From Bryobacteraceae bacterium (GTDB taxonomy: Bacteria > Acidobacteriota > Terriglobia > Bryobacterales > Bryobacteraceae): a DNA stretch of 64,000 nt. Location of the stretch: contig JACZJQ010000055.1 in assembly GCA_014860455.1 (NCBI GenBank), positions 1 through 64,000 on the forward strand, read 5' to 3'. A program made the translations under genes and the position numbers. The stretch's first letter is position 1. Each line of letters starts with the position of its first letter. The notes beneath the pieces are model-generated. The model did not search any database. It was not told the origin of the DNA and saw only the letters and a list, made by a program, of their open reading frames with translations. Shown one piece after another: positions 51,558 through 61,156 of the stretch.

Positions 51558-51853
51558 AGATAGGCGAACAGGAAGTCCGTTACGTCGCTGGACTGGCCAA
51601 CTTGAGCCTCTCCGGCGCCGAGATCGCCCGCATGGCTCACGATCTCGACGAAATCCTCACTCACATCGACAAATTGAACGAACTCGATACGTCGGCGGTC
51701 GAACCCATGGCTCAGGTCCTTTACGAGGCCGGAGAAACGGCCACTCTGCGTGAGGACGTAACCGGCGCCAGTTTCGACAACGAAACCGCGCTGGCCAACG
51801 CGCCGCTCGCCGGGGCGGGCCAATTCAAAGTGCCGAAGATCATCGAGCGGTAA
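51554..51853 (+). CDS. gatC: Asp/Glu-tRNA amidotransferase subunit C
   Basis: A 99-residue GatC that stabilises GatA in the amidation of mischarged Asp-tRNA-Asn or Glu-tRNA-Gln. VRYVAGLANLSLSGAEIARM and the ending AGAGQFKVPKIIER are diagnostic. GTG 51554 overlaps the DUF721 stop. gatA follows after 7 bp. gatB is not in the window. Confidence 0.95.
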   Translation: MKIGEQEVRYVAGLANLSLSGAEIARMAHDLDEILTHIDKLNELDTSAVEPMAQVLYEAGETATLREDVTGASFDNETALANAPLAGAGQFKVPKIIER

Positions 51854-51860
51854 ACACGGC

Positions 51861-53303
51861 ATGGATGTCCACACATTGACGATTGCATCGATTCGGGCAG
51901 GGCTCGCCTCGCGCCAGTTCACGGCCGCGGAGGTGTGCGAAGCCGCGCTACGCCTGGCCGAGGCTGAAAACTCCAAGACCAACGCCTACCTCCGCCTGTG
52001 CCCCGAACGGGCCATGGAGACAGCGAGAAAAGTGGACGCAACGATCACCGCCGGCGAGGATCCGGGCCCGCTGGCCGGCGTGCCGGTGGCGGTGAAAGAC
52101 GTCATTACAACCAGGGGCATCACCACCACCTGCGGCTCGAAGATGCTGGAGCGCTGGGTCCCGCCTTACGATGCAACAGCTGTCGAACGGCTGGAGGCCG
52201 CGGGCGGTCTGGTGATCGGCAAGACCAATTGCGACGAATTCGCCATGGGTTCGTCGAATGAAAACTCTGCGTTTGGCCCGGTCCGCAACCCTGTTGCGCT
52301 GGATCGCGTTCCGGGCGGATCCAGCGGCGGCTCGGCGGCGGTGGTCGCACAAGGCACTGCCACCGTCTCTCTCGGCTCCGACACAGGCGGCTCCATCCGC
52401 CAGCCCGGCAGCTTCTGCGGCGTGGTGGGCGTCACGCCGACTTACGGACGGGTCTCCCGCTATGGCCTGGTCGCTTTCGCCTCGTCGCTAGACCATATCG
52501 GACCCTTCGCCCGCAATGTCGGCGATGCTGCCACGCTGCTTGAAACCATCGCCGGACGCGACCCGAAGGATTCAACCAGCGCCTTCGCCCCTGTGGCTGG
52601 CTACACCGAGGCGATGAAGCAGGATGCGCGCGGCATGAGGATCGGACTTCCAACCGAGTACTTCAAGGGCCTGGCCAACGATACCGGCGATCAACTGGCG
52701 AAGGGCGTTGACCTGCTCAAGTCGATCGGCTGCGAGATCGTCGACATCAGCCTGCCGCACACCGAATACGCCATCGCCTGCTACTACATCATCTGCACCG
52801 CGGAGGCCAGTTCAAACCTGGCCCGCTACGACGGCGTGCGCTACACCTTCCGCAGCGAGCGCGCCCAAACGATGGCCGAGATGTATCAACTCACCCGCGG
52901 CGAGGGTTTCGGCGCCGAGGTGAAGCGCCGCATAATGCTCGGCACGCACGTGCTGAGTTCGGGTTATTACGACGCCTACTACCTGAAGGCGCAGAAGGTC
53001 CGCGCTCTCATCGCCCGCGATTTCGCCCAGGCGTTCGAAAAGGTGGACGCGCTGGTGGCCCCGGTGTCGCCGTTCCCGGCGTTCAAACTCGGTGAGAAGA
53101 TCGACGACCCGCTGGCGATGTATCTTTCCGACATCTACACGATCACGGGCAGCCTGGCCGGCATCCCCTGCATGAGCGTCCCTTGCGGCACAACCAGCGA
53201 CAGCCTGCCGGTGGGTATGCAGATTCTCACCCGCCATTTCGACGAACCGGGCATGTTCCGGCTGGCTGCGGCGTTTGAGCGGGCCGGCGGGTTTACCGTC
53301 TAA
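51861..53303 (+). CDS. gatA: Asp/Glu-tRNA amidotransferase subunit A
   Basis: A 480-residue amidase-signature enzyme releasing ammonia from glutamine for the transamidation. Catalytic Lys-Ser-Ser residues: Lys in VPVAVKDVITT, and the serines in GGSSGGSAA and SDTGGSIRQP. NEFAMGSSNENSAFG is typical of GatA. Full length; coupled with gatC. Confidence 0.97.
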   Translation: MDVHTLTIASIRAGLASRQFTAAEVCEAALRLAEAENSKTNAYLRLCPERAMETARKVDATITAGEDPGPLAGVPVAVKDVITTRGITTTCGSKMLERWVPPYDATAVERLEAAGGLVIGKTNCDEFAMGSSNENSAFGPVRNPVALDRVPGGSSGGSAAVVAQGTATVSLGSDTGGSIRQPGSFCGVVGVTPTYGRVSRYGLVAFASSLDHIGPFARNVGDAATLLETIAGRDPKDSTSAFAPVAGYTEAMKQDARGMRIGLPTEYFKGLANDTGDQLAKGVDLLKSIGCEIVDISLPHTEYAIACYYIICTAEASSNLARYDGVRYTFRSERAQTMAEMYQLTRGEGFGAEVKRRIMLGTHVLSSGYYDAYYLKAQKVRALIARDFAQAFEKVDALVAPVSPFPAFKLGEKIDDPLAMYLSDIYTITGSLAGIPCMSVPCGTTSDSLPVGMQILTRHFDEPGMFRLAAAFERAGGFTV

Positions 53304-53396
53304 CTCTCTGCAAACAATTGTGATCCTGCCGCATCCAACGGCGGGGCGGATTCATCTAAGGAAACGTTCGTCAGTTTTCCAACGACAGGAGAGTTC

Positions 53397-54011
<615 letters not shown>

Positions 54012-54062
54012 CCCGCGTAGAATAGTTCTTCGGGGGGCCGATGCGGCGTCCCGGAGATTTTC

Positions 54063-54530
54063 ATGCACGAAGAATTGCTCCGCCGCGCTATCCGGCTGGC
54101 CGTTGAAAACGTCCAATCTGGGCGCGGCGGTCCTTTTGGAGCGGTCATCGTCCGTGACGGCGAAGTGGTCGCCGAGGGAGCCAATCGCGTTACTAGCGAC
54201 AAAGATCCCACCGCCCACGCCGAAATCCAGGCCATCCGAGCCGCCTGCCTCAAGCTCGGCCGGTTCGACCTTCGCGGCTGCGTCATCTACTCAAGTTGCG
54301 AACCCTGCCCCATGTGCCTTGGAGCCATTTATTGGGCCCGGCTCGACGCGCTTTACTTCGCCGCCACTCACAACGACGCCTCCGCCGCCGGCTTCGACGA
54401 CAGCTTCATCTACACCCAGGTCCCGCTCAAAGCCGAACTCCGGTCTCTGCCCACCAAGCGCCTCATCGAGGCCGAGGGCAAACAGCCATTTGCCATTTGG
54501 GTGGCAAATGAGTCTAAAATTCCTTACTAA
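54063..54530 (+). CDS. guaD: Guanine deaminase
   Basis: A 155-residue cytidine-deaminase-fold enzyme. Zinc ligands: His in [10 protein letters not shown] and two cysteines in [17 protein letters not shown], with the catalytic Glu in [13 protein letters not shown] matches the Bacillus GuaD C-terminal segment, favouring guanine over cytosine or adenosine-tRNA substrates. TAGAAT at 54018-54023 may be its -10. The YbjQ gene starts 4 bp after the stop. Confidence 0.88.
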   Translation: MHEELLRRAIRLAVENVQSGRGGPFGAVIVRDGEVVAEGANRVTSDKDPTAHAEIQAIRAACLKLGRFDLRGCVIYSSCEPCPMCLGAIYWARLDALYFAATHNDASAAGFDDSFIYTQVPLKAELRSLPTKRLIEAEGKQPFAIWVANESKIPY

Positions 54531-54534
54531 CACC

Positions 54535-54861
54535 ATGCTTGTCGTGACAGCACACACATTGCAGGGCAGAGAGATCAGGCAGTACCTCGGACTCGTTTCG
54601 GGCGAAGCCATCCTCGGCGCCAACATCTTTAAGGACTTCTTCGCCGGAATCCGCGACATCGTCGGCGGACGTTCGGCCGCCTACGAGGACGAACTTCGCA
54701 AAGCGAAGGATCTGGCCATCCAGGAGATGTGCGAGGAGGCCCAGCAGATGGGCGCCAACGCCGTCATCGCCGTCGACCTCGACTACGAAACCATCTCCAC
54801 CGCCCATGGCGGTGGCATGCTGATGGTGACGGCCTCGGGCACAGCCGTCGTCATCGACTGA
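54535..54861 (+). CDS. YbjQ family (DUF74) protein
   Basis: A 108-residue heavy-metal-binding-domain family protein of unknown function. It has [37 protein letters not shown] and [19 protein letters not shown] 54535 gives the exact family length; an ATG nine codons earlier overlaps guaD. Probably translated with guaD. Confidence 0.9.
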   Translation: MLVVTAHTLQGREIRQYLGLVSGEAILGANIFKDFFAGIRDIVGGRSAAYEDELRKAKDLAIQEMCEEAQQMGANAVIAVDLDYETISTAHGGGMLMVTASGTAVVID

Positions 54862-54975
54862 CGATCCCGCCAGCCGCGTCTTCGGTTACCATCGATTCAA
54901 TCGCCATGGGAACCGTACTCGAACTGCGCCAGCCCACCATGCTGGACTGAGATCAAAACGTCCTGATCCGCTGCT

Positions 54976-55785
54976 TCAGTTCCCGCTCCACACCGGCTCC
55001 GGACTCCTCCGCCAATCCCGGTACCTCGTGTCGATCGCCTTGTGAATGCCCTTCACCATGAGGATCCGCGCCGCGTAGCGGATCGACTGTTTCACCGGCA
55101 GCCAGCACCCCGCCTCCACCCTCGCCTGCGACAACTCGAATTTCGTCCCCTTCTCGATCTTCGCCAGGAATCCGCCCACCGTCACGTCGCGCACCACCTC
55201 GGCCTCCAGCCGCATCAATTGCCTCTCTTCCTTGTCCAGCCAGAGCTTGCCCACCACCCCCTCGTACACCCGTCCGCCCATCGACTTCGCCTTGTATCCG
55301 GGCTTCGGTTTGAACCCCCACACCATCGCCTTGCGCCCGTCCAGCGTCTCGTCCGGAAGCGCCGAAAACACCAGTGCGTGCGGAAACTCCTTCAGGTAGT
55401 CGGTCTCTTTCTCGGCCTTTGCCAGGGACTTCGCCCGTTCCTGCGGCGTCTTCGCCTTCCATTCGGCCGCCGCCTGGCGAGCCGCCTCCTGGCTGCGCGC
55501 CTTCTCTTCCGCGCTCAGCGGCTTGCCGTCGCGCTCGATCGTCCAGCCAACCCGCACGCCATCGACGAAATCAATGTGCTGCGTCCAGTTCTCGCGCGAC
55601 TTCAGCCGCCCGTCGCCGTCAAACTCCCGCCGCTCCGTGTTCCGCACCACGGCGAACTCCCGCATCAGCTTCGCCGACCTGAAGTAATTCTCCACCGCGT
55701 CGCGCACCAGTTCCCGCCGCTCGACAGGCACTTCGGCCTGAGCGAAAGATAGGGCCAACGGCAACAGAATGAGGACCGATCGCAT
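54976..55785 (-). CDS. Secreted hypothetical protein
   Basis: 269 residues. Signal peptide 1-18 (ILLPLALSFAQA). The body is rich in charged beta/helix segments, including REFDGDGRLKSREN and LWLDKEERQLMRLEAEVV, a pattern reminiscent of LolA-like lipoprotein carriers, but this is not firm. Convergent with the YbjQ gene, divergent from cdaA. No catalytic residue visible. Confidence 0.7.
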   Translation of the reverse strand: MRSVLILLPLALSFAQAEVPVERRELVRDAVENYFRSAKLMREFAVVRNTERREFDGDGRLKSRENWTQHIDFVDGVRVGWTIERDGKPLSAEEKARSQEAARQAAAEWKAKTPQERAKSLAKAEKETDYLKEFPHALVFSALPDETLDGRKAMVWGFKPKPGYKAKSMGGRVYEGVVGKLWLDKEERQLMRLEAEVVRDVTVGGFLAKIEKGTKFELSQARVEAGCWLPVKQSIRYAARILMVKGIHKAIDTRYRDWRRSPEPVWSGN

Positions 55786-55906
55786 TTGTTACTAATGGAC
55801 GCCTGAGACGGCCGTAGGGGTTCGACAATTCGCTTTCACCTATCTTGATTCCCTCTAGTACACTGAAAGGTCGGGAGTTTTGGCCCCGGAGGACCTAACG
55901 GGCGAC

Positions 55907-56728
55907 ATGTCGCAGGGCATCTTCACCGATCTGATCACCACCGTTCCCCGCCTGACGGTGACCGCCGTCGTGGACATTCTCCTTGTCGCCATCCTCATCT
56001 ACCAGTGCGTCATGCTGATCCGCGGCCGCCGCGCCGCACGCGTGCTGGTAGGCATCGGACTGATCGTCTTCATCTACCTCATATCGATCGCCGCGAACCT
56101 CGAACTCCTGCGGACGCTTCTGGAAACCATGGCTCCGTACAGCGCCTTCGCCCTCATCGTCATGTTCCAGTCCGAGATCCGGCGCGCACTCTCCTCGCTG
56201 GGTGAACGCCGCTGGCTCGCCTTCGGCAGCCGCCTTGAGAATCTGGAAGTCGCCGACGAGATCCTGTTCGCCGTCACAAACCTCGCCCAGAACAAGATCG
56301 GCGCTCTCATCGTCATCGAGCGCGAGGTCGGCCTGCGCACGTTCATCGAAAGCGGCGTCCCGGTGGATTCGCGCGTCACTCGAGACCTGCTGCTCGCCAT
56401 CTTCCAACCCGGCGGATCTCTCCACGACGGCGCTGTCATCGTCCAGGGCGGACGTCTAGCAGCCGCGGCCTGCTTCCTGCCTCTCACGATGAACCCCGAG
56501 CTCTCCCGCAAACTCGGCACTCGCCACCGCGCGGGGATCGGCGTCACCGAGGAGTCCGACTGCCTCTCGATCATCGTCAGCGAGGAGCGCGGCGTCATCT
56601 CTCTCGCACAGATGGGCGAACTCGAATCCGAGGTCACCATCGAAACCGTCGCCCAACGGCTCGGTCGCCGCACCAAGCGCCGCACTCTCCGCCCCGGCGC
56701 GTCCACCCCGGAGGCTCTCCGCCGATGA
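55907..56728 (+). CDS. cdaA: Diadenylate cyclase CdaA
   Basis: A 273-residue membrane enzyme making c-di-AMP from two ATP. Three transmembrane helices occupy residues ~15-90. The DAC domain carries LHDGAVIV (DGA motif) and TRHRAGIG (RHR motif), both intact. ATG 55907 gives the length of characterised CdaA; TTG 55880 is possible but atypical, and GGAGG lies 14 nt upstream of the chosen ATG. It overlaps cdaR by 4 bp. Confidence 0.94.
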   Translation: MSQGIFTDLITTVPRLTVTAVVDILLVAILIYQCVMLIRGRRAARVLVGIGLIVFIYLISIAANLELLRTLLETMAPYSAFALIVMFQSEIRRALSSLGERRWLAFGSRLENLEVADEILFAVTNLAQNKIGALIVIEREVGLRTFIESGVPVDSRVTRDLLLAIFQPGGSLHDGAVIVQGGRLAAAACFLPLTMNPELSRKLGTRHRAGIGVTEESDCLSIIVSEERGVISLAQMGELESEVTIETVAQRLGRRTKRRTLRPGASTPEALRR

Positions 56729-57414
56729 TGCGCATGGTTACAAGGAACTTCGGCTGGAAAGTGACCTCACTTGCCGTGTCCTTCCTGGTCTGGCTCAGTT
56801 TGAGCGGGTCCAGGGAATCCACCACCTCCATCACCGCCCCCGTCCAATACCGAAATATCCCGAAGTCGCTGCAGATAAGCTCGGAAATGGTCGAAAGCGT
56901 CCACTTCGTCCTTCGCGGACCCTCGCTCACCCTCTCGCGCCTCTCCAGCCAGCCCTTCCCGCTCATCATCGATCTGTCGAACGTCCGCGGCCCCGGCGAA
57001 TCCACGTTCACCATTTCCCGCGAAAACGCCGACCTGCCCGAGGCCATCATGCTCGAACGCGCCATCCCCAGCCAGGTCCGGCTGACGCTGGAAACCCGCG
57101 TCGCCCGGGCCGTACCCGTGAAGGTGCTTTACTCGAACATCCCGCAGGGCATGCAGGTCAACTCGGCATCCGTAACGCCCGCCAGCCTCACCGTGATCGG
57201 ACCCGAGAGCCGGGTGGCGGGTATTAGCGAGGTGGTCACCGACCCGGTGGATCTGCGCATGCTCGACGCCGAAGGTGAAGCCCGGACGACATGCTATGCC
57301 GGCGACCCGCAGGTCAATTTCACCTCTTCGCCACAGGTGCGCGTCAAGGTGACTATCGGCCCGGCCGATCCGGCCCCGCCGGAAACCGCCACGCCCACAC
57401 CGCCCGTCAAATAG
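56725..57414 (+). CDS. cdaR: YbbR-like regulator of CdaA
   Basis: 229 residues. One N-terminal membrane helix (VTSLAVSFLVWLSLSG) is followed by two YbbR beta domains (about 35-115 and 120-210) and a Pro/Thr tail. YbbR proteins bind CdaA outside the membrane and modulate c-di-AMP synthesis. The start overlaps the cdaA stop (ATGA). Confidence 0.9.
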   Translation: MMRMVTRNFGWKVTSLAVSFLVWLSLSGSRESTTSITAPVQYRNIPKSLQISSEMVESVHFVLRGPSLTLSRLSSQPFPLIIDLSNVRGPGESTFTISRENADLPEAIMLERAIPSQVRLTLETRVARAVPVKVLYSNIPQGMQVNSASVTPASLTVIGPESRVAGISEVVTDPVDLRMLDAEGEARTTCYAGDPQVNFTSSPQVRVKVTIGPADPAPPETATPTPPVK

Positions 57415-57431
57415 CCACCATCCACGCCCAT

Positions 57432-58784
57432 ATGTCACGACAACTTTTTGGAACCGACGGCATTAGAGGCGTCGCCGGCGAGCCGCCGTTGGACAGCCAC
57501 ACGGTCTTCGCTTTCGGCCGCGCTCTCGGCCAATGGGCGGCCGACAACGCGCCGCACGGCGGATGCCCGAGAGTCGTGATCGGAACCGATACCAGAGAGT
57601 CCGGCCCATGGCTGGCGTCACTCGTGGCCGGGGGCTTGCGTCGCGCAGGCGTCGAGGTCCATTTCGCAGGACTATCGACCACGCCCGGCGTCGCCTACCT
57701 CACCCGCGTGGAGGACTTTGTCGCCGGCATCATGATCTCGGCATCGCACAATCCTTACCGCGACAACGGGCTCAAAGTCTTCGACCACTCCGGTTTCAAA
57801 CTGCCCGATGCGACCGAACATCAGCTCGAGCAGAGCATCTTCGCCATCCTCGCTGATTCGCCGGCGCCCGTCGAACTCGCCCTGGAGACCGACTCCAGCC
57901 TCGACCAGCATTACATCGAATATCTCGCCTCCACCTTCAGCGGCCGGCTCGACGGCATGCGCATAGTCCTGGACTGCGCCAACGGCTCGGCCACCTACCT
58001 CGCGCCCGAACTCTTCTCCCGGCTCGGTGCCGAAGTCATCAGGACCGCCTGCTCGCCCGACGGCCGCAACATCAACCTGGACTGCGGCGCGCTCCATGTC
58101 GACTCGCTCCGCCAGGCCGTGCTCGATCATCATGCCCACTGCGGCGCCGCATTCGACGGCGATGCCGACCGTTGCATCATGGTTTCGGCTTCAGGCCGTA
58201 TTCTCGACGGCGACCACCTGTTGCTGATCGCCGCCCGAGACCTGCTCGCCAGCGGCGGTTACGATGGCGCCAGCCCGGCCGTCGTCGCCACTGTGATGTC
58301 CAACCTGGGCTTCGAACGTGCTCTTCAGCGCGACGGAATTTCTCTGCTACGCACCTCGGTGGGCGACAAGTATGTTCTTGAAGAGATGATCCGCGCCGGC
58401 CTGCCGATTGGCGGCGAACAGTCCGGCCACCTCATCTTCCGCCGTTTCGCGACAACCGGCGACGGAATGTTGTCGGCTTTGCGGACGCTGGATGCCGCGG
58501 TCCGGGCGGGCAAGCCGCTGGACGATCTCGTCAGCGGTTTCGAGGTCTATCCGCAGAAGCTGGTCAACGTCCGGTTCAAGGTGAAGCGGCCGATTGAAGA
58601 GCTGTCCGAAGTGCAGGCGGCTATGGACGATGCCCGCGGCGAGCTCGCCGAGCGGGGCCGGTTGCTGGTGCGGTTTTCTGGCACCGAACCGCTGGCCCGA
58701 GTGATGGTGGAAGCCGCCGATCCAGCACTGGTGGAAAAACATACGGCGCGGATCGCCGAAGCCATCCGCGCCGGGATGTGTTAG
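57432..58784 (+). CDS. glmM: Phosphoglucosamine mutase
   Basis: A 450-residue alpha-D-phosphohexomutase converting glucosamine-6-P to glucosamine-1-P for peptidoglycan and lipopolysaccharide. It starts RQLFGTDGIRGVAGEPPLD. The phosphoserine loop is MISASHNPYRDNGLK, the metal loop is DGDADRC, the sugar loop is GGEQSGHL, and the phosphate loop is RFSGTEPLARVM. ATG 57432 lies 17 bp after cdaR. The cdaA-cdaR-glmM order is the conserved c-di-AMP module, where GlmM can inhibit CdaA. Confidence 0.96.
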   Translation: MSRQLFGTDGIRGVAGEPPLDSHTVFAFGRALGQWAADNAPHGGCPRVVIGTDTRESGPWLASLVAGGLRRAGVEVHFAGLSTTPGVAYLTRVEDFVAGIMISASHNPYRDNGLKVFDHSGFKLPDATEHQLEQSIFAILADSPAPVELALETDSSLDQHYIEYLASTFSGRLDGMRIVLDCANGSATYLAPELFSRLGAEVIRTACSPDGRNINLDCGALHVDSLRQAVLDHHAHCGAAFDGDADRCIMVSASGRILDGDHLLLIAARDLLASGGYDGASPAVVATVMSNLGFERALQRDGISLLRTSVGDKYVLEEMIRAGLPIGGEQSGHLIFRRFATTGDGMLSALRTLDAAVRAGKPLDDLVSGFEVYPQKLVNVRFKVKRPIEELSEVQAAMDDARGELAERGRLLVRFSGTEPLARVMVEAADPALVEKHTARIAEAIRAGMC

Positions 58785-58796
58785 CAGGCCTTCCTT

Positions 58797-59744
58797 CTAT
58801 CTGAGTCTCCGGCCACGGACGCCGGAGCGGAACTGGACGTTAAAGGTGGCGTTGGTTTGACGGTTGCGGCCATCGAGTGTCAGGCTCTGGACTTCGTTGT
58901 TCAGGATGGTGGCGTTGCCTGACCCGGTTGCCCCGCCGTTGGCGAATCCGTTGCGGACAGTCAGCACAGCCGTGTCGCCGTTCCTCGTCCAACTCCCGGC
59001 AAATCGCACTGTCTCGGCGCCCAAAATCTCAAGCGTGAACTGCCCGTTGCGCCGCAGCCTCAGAACCGTCGAGGTGAGGTTCAGATCGGGCTGTCCGGCC
59101 ATCCGGGCCACACCCGCGCCGCGTGTGGTGGCCTCGAAATCGTTCTGCCACCAGCCTGTGGCCGAGCCGGAGCCGGAGCCCCAACCCGAACCTGTTCCGG
59201 CGGTTGAACCCGTGCCCCAGCCAGAGCCCTGGTTTGCGCCCGAGCCCCAACCCGAACCGCTTCCGGGCCTGTTGCCGGCGCCGCCCCACCCTTGCCATCC
59301 GCCGCTTTCGGCGCTCATCCCCGGATTGCGGTTGTCCCACTGGACGCGGAACGTATAGCCTTCGTCGCCGCCCTTGGAATCCTGGATTCGGACGCGCGCC
59401 GTGAAGCGGTTGCCCGAGTCAGGCGCCTCGGCCAGATCCACGCGCCCGCGCCCATCGACGCCGCGGAAGCGGAAGTTGTCCAGGGCGCTGCCTCTCGGCA
59501 TGGGCTGCGAGCATTCCGACCCCTCGTCATGCGCCTCGCGGCCGCGGACGGTTTCGAATCCGAGGCGGTTGCCGCGGATGTGGACCACCACTTCGTCGTC
59601 CACCCTTAGTCGAACCACGCAATAGCCGTTGTCCCTACGTTCGTCGTAATCTCTGGTCCGCTTCGGCTGGACCTCGACGAATCGCGACTGCGCAAACAGG
59701 GTGCCGCACGCCGCGGCAATCAAAAAGAGAAATGTCAGTCTCAC
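58797..59744 (-). CDS. Secreted Gly/Ser/Trp-rich repeat protein
   Basis: 315 residues. Signal peptide 1-18. Residues 20-140 form a first beta-rich domain with three cysteines. Residues ~145-200 hold repeats of GSGWGSG type, and residues 205-315 form a second beta domain (LRRNGQFTLEILGAE) ending in Arg-rich GVRGRRLR. No family is recognised. It may be a surface or matrix protein; the repeats resemble flexible linkers. Confidence 0.7.
   Translation of the reverse strand: MRLTFLFLIAAACGTLFAQSRFVEVQPKRTRDYDERRDNGYCVVRLRVDDEVVVHIRGNRLGFETVRGREAHDEGSECSQPMPRGSALDNFRFRGVDGRGRVDLAEAPDSGNRFTARVRIQDSKGGDEGYTFRVQWDNRNPGMSAESGGWQGWGGAGNRPGSGSGWGSGANQGSGWGTGSTAGTGSGWGSGSGSATGWWQNDFEATTRGAGVARMAGQPDLNLTSTVLRLRRNGQFTLEILGAETVRFAGSWTRNGDTAVLTVRNGFANGGATGSGNATILNNEVQSLTLDGRNRQTNATFNVQFRSGVRGRRLR
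59150..59290 (-). repeat. GSGWGSG-type tandem coding repeats
   Basis: Degenerate 12-21-bp units, read on the plus strand as repeats of CCAGAGCCC/CCCGAACC type, encode the Gly/Ser/Trp linker of the 58797-59744 protein. Confidence 0.7.
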
Positions 59745-59846
59745 GCGTTCCCTCCCTCGCCCCGATTGTAGCCCTATTCGCCCGCTCGGTTCAGCCTTGC
59801 CGCGCCTTGGTCCGGCCTGTTAGCTTCAGATTTGGACTCCCCGAAG

Positions 59847-61085
59847 ATGAATCACTCCGATTGCCCGTCCCGCCGCACCGTGCGCACCCGCCGCGTCGAT
59901 GAGGTCGCTTCGCTAGACGAACTGTTCCGCCACTGCCTGCCGGCGTTCGGCGGGGCGTATCTGCGCCGCATCTACACGATCCTGGACGCGGCCATCGGCG
60001 CCGGTTGCCCTCTCACCCTGGCGCTGGCCGGCCCGGTGACCGTCAGCGGCCAGCACCAGACGTGGCTCAACCCGCTGCTTGAAACCGGCTGGATCGCCTA
60101 CCTGAGCGGCACCGACGCCATGTGTTACCACGACGGGCACCGTTCATTGACCGGGCGGCCGGAGCCCGTTCACGAGGTCCCGATCTTCGGCGACGACGCG
60201 GCGCTGCGCGACGAACGCACGATCCGCGTCACCGATATGGCGTTCGACGAAGACGTCCTGCTGGACCAGGACCGTTTCTTTTCGGCCCTGCTCCAACTGC
60301 CCGAATTCCAGGCCAAGTTGACCGGCCCTGAGTTCCGCTACCGGCTGGGCGCATGGCTCGACAGGCTCGAACAGCGCAACGGTGTGGAGCCGGGGCTGTT
60401 GGCGACGTGCCATCGGATGGCGATTCCTTACTTTGTGGGCGCGCCGGGCGACGGGTCGATCTTCCTGAATTCGATGAAGCTGTGGGCGATGCGCGAGGCG
60501 GGGCTGCTGGAGGATTATCGCTTCGAACTGGACATTCACGCCGAGGTGTTTGAATCGTGCGCGTACCACTACTGGGGCCTGTTTGAGAGCGACGCCAAGG
60601 CGCTGGGGACGTGGATCCTCGGCGGCGGCGTGCCGAAGAATTTCAACCTGCAGCCGGAGCCGGCGCTGGGCCAGGTGCTGGGGTTGCCCGACGTGCGGGG
60701 GTATCAGTTCGATGTGCAGATCGTCTCGGCCCCGGTGACCGACGGGTCGCTTTCGTCGTGCTTCCCTGCCGAGGCGGTGACGTGGGGCAAGGTGGATAAG
60801 GATCACTACATGAAGACGACGGAGTCGATGCAAGGCGACTATTCGGCCGTGGTTCCGTTCATCGTCAAGGCGCTGCTCGACAACCGCAAACGGTATGAGG
60901 AGCGCGCGGCGGAGGTCGGCCTCGACCAGCTCTATCTCGAAGACCAGAAGTCGCGCGGCTACCTGCGATCCCGCGAAGGCTACCGGCTGTTTGAGAAACG
61001 CGAACGGCTGATGGAAACCCTGCGCGCGGCGGTCAAAGACAACGCCGAATGGCTGCGCGACAGCCTCGGCTACCCGTTGCCCTGA
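59847..61085 (+). CDS. Deoxyhypusine synthase family protein
   Basis: 412 residues. It contains ALAGPVTVSGQH near residue 60, a TGWIAYLSGTDA nucleotide-side region, and GTWILGGGVPKNFNLQPEP, which aligns with the catalytic-lysine loop (GGGxxKH) of deoxyhypusine synthase. Canonical enzymes modify eIF5A, which bacteria lack. Bacterial members are thought to use spermidine or putrescine for homospermidine or other polyamine chemistry. The catalytic Lys is kept but followed by Asn, not His. No Shine-Dalgarno; a TTG five codons upstream is possible. No polyamine gene is adjacent. Confidence 0.82.
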   Translation: MNHSDCPSRRTVRTRRVDEVASLDELFRHCLPAFGGAYLRRIYTILDAAIGAGCPLTLALAGPVTVSGQHQTWLNPLLETGWIAYLSGTDAMCYHDGHRSLTGRPEPVHEVPIFGDDAALRDERTIRVTDMAFDEDVLLDQDRFFSALLQLPEFQAKLTGPEFRYRLGAWLDRLEQRNGVEPGLLATCHRMAIPYFVGAPGDGSIFLNSMKLWAMREAGLLEDYRFELDIHAEVFESCAYHYWGLFESDAKALGTWILGGGVPKNFNLQPEPALGQVLGLPDVRGYQFDVQIVSAPVTDGSLSSCFPAEAVTWGKVDKDHYMKTTESMQGDYSAVVPFIVKALLDNRKRYEERAAEVGLDQLYLEDQKSRGYLRSREGYRLFEKRERLMETLRAAVKDNAEWLRDSLGYPLP

Positions 61086-61124
61086 TCGTCCCAGGTTCAC
61101 AGCCCGTCAATAACTTGTACCTCG

Positions 61125-61142
61125 CGCACTAGCGCGACGTTC
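61125..61142. other. Small hairpin in the gap between convergent genes
   Basis: TCGCGC and GCGCGA form 6-bp arms around ACTA in the short gap between the deoxyhypusine-synthase-like gene and the membrane protein gene. It may help end transcription; no T tract. Confidence 0.3.
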
Positions 61143-61156
61143 CCCAATCGCTTGGC

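Noticed and set aside
59847-61085. Annotation as a true eIF5A deoxyhypusine synthase
   Set aside because: Bacteria have no eIF5A, and the lysine-loop context differs from canonical enzymes.
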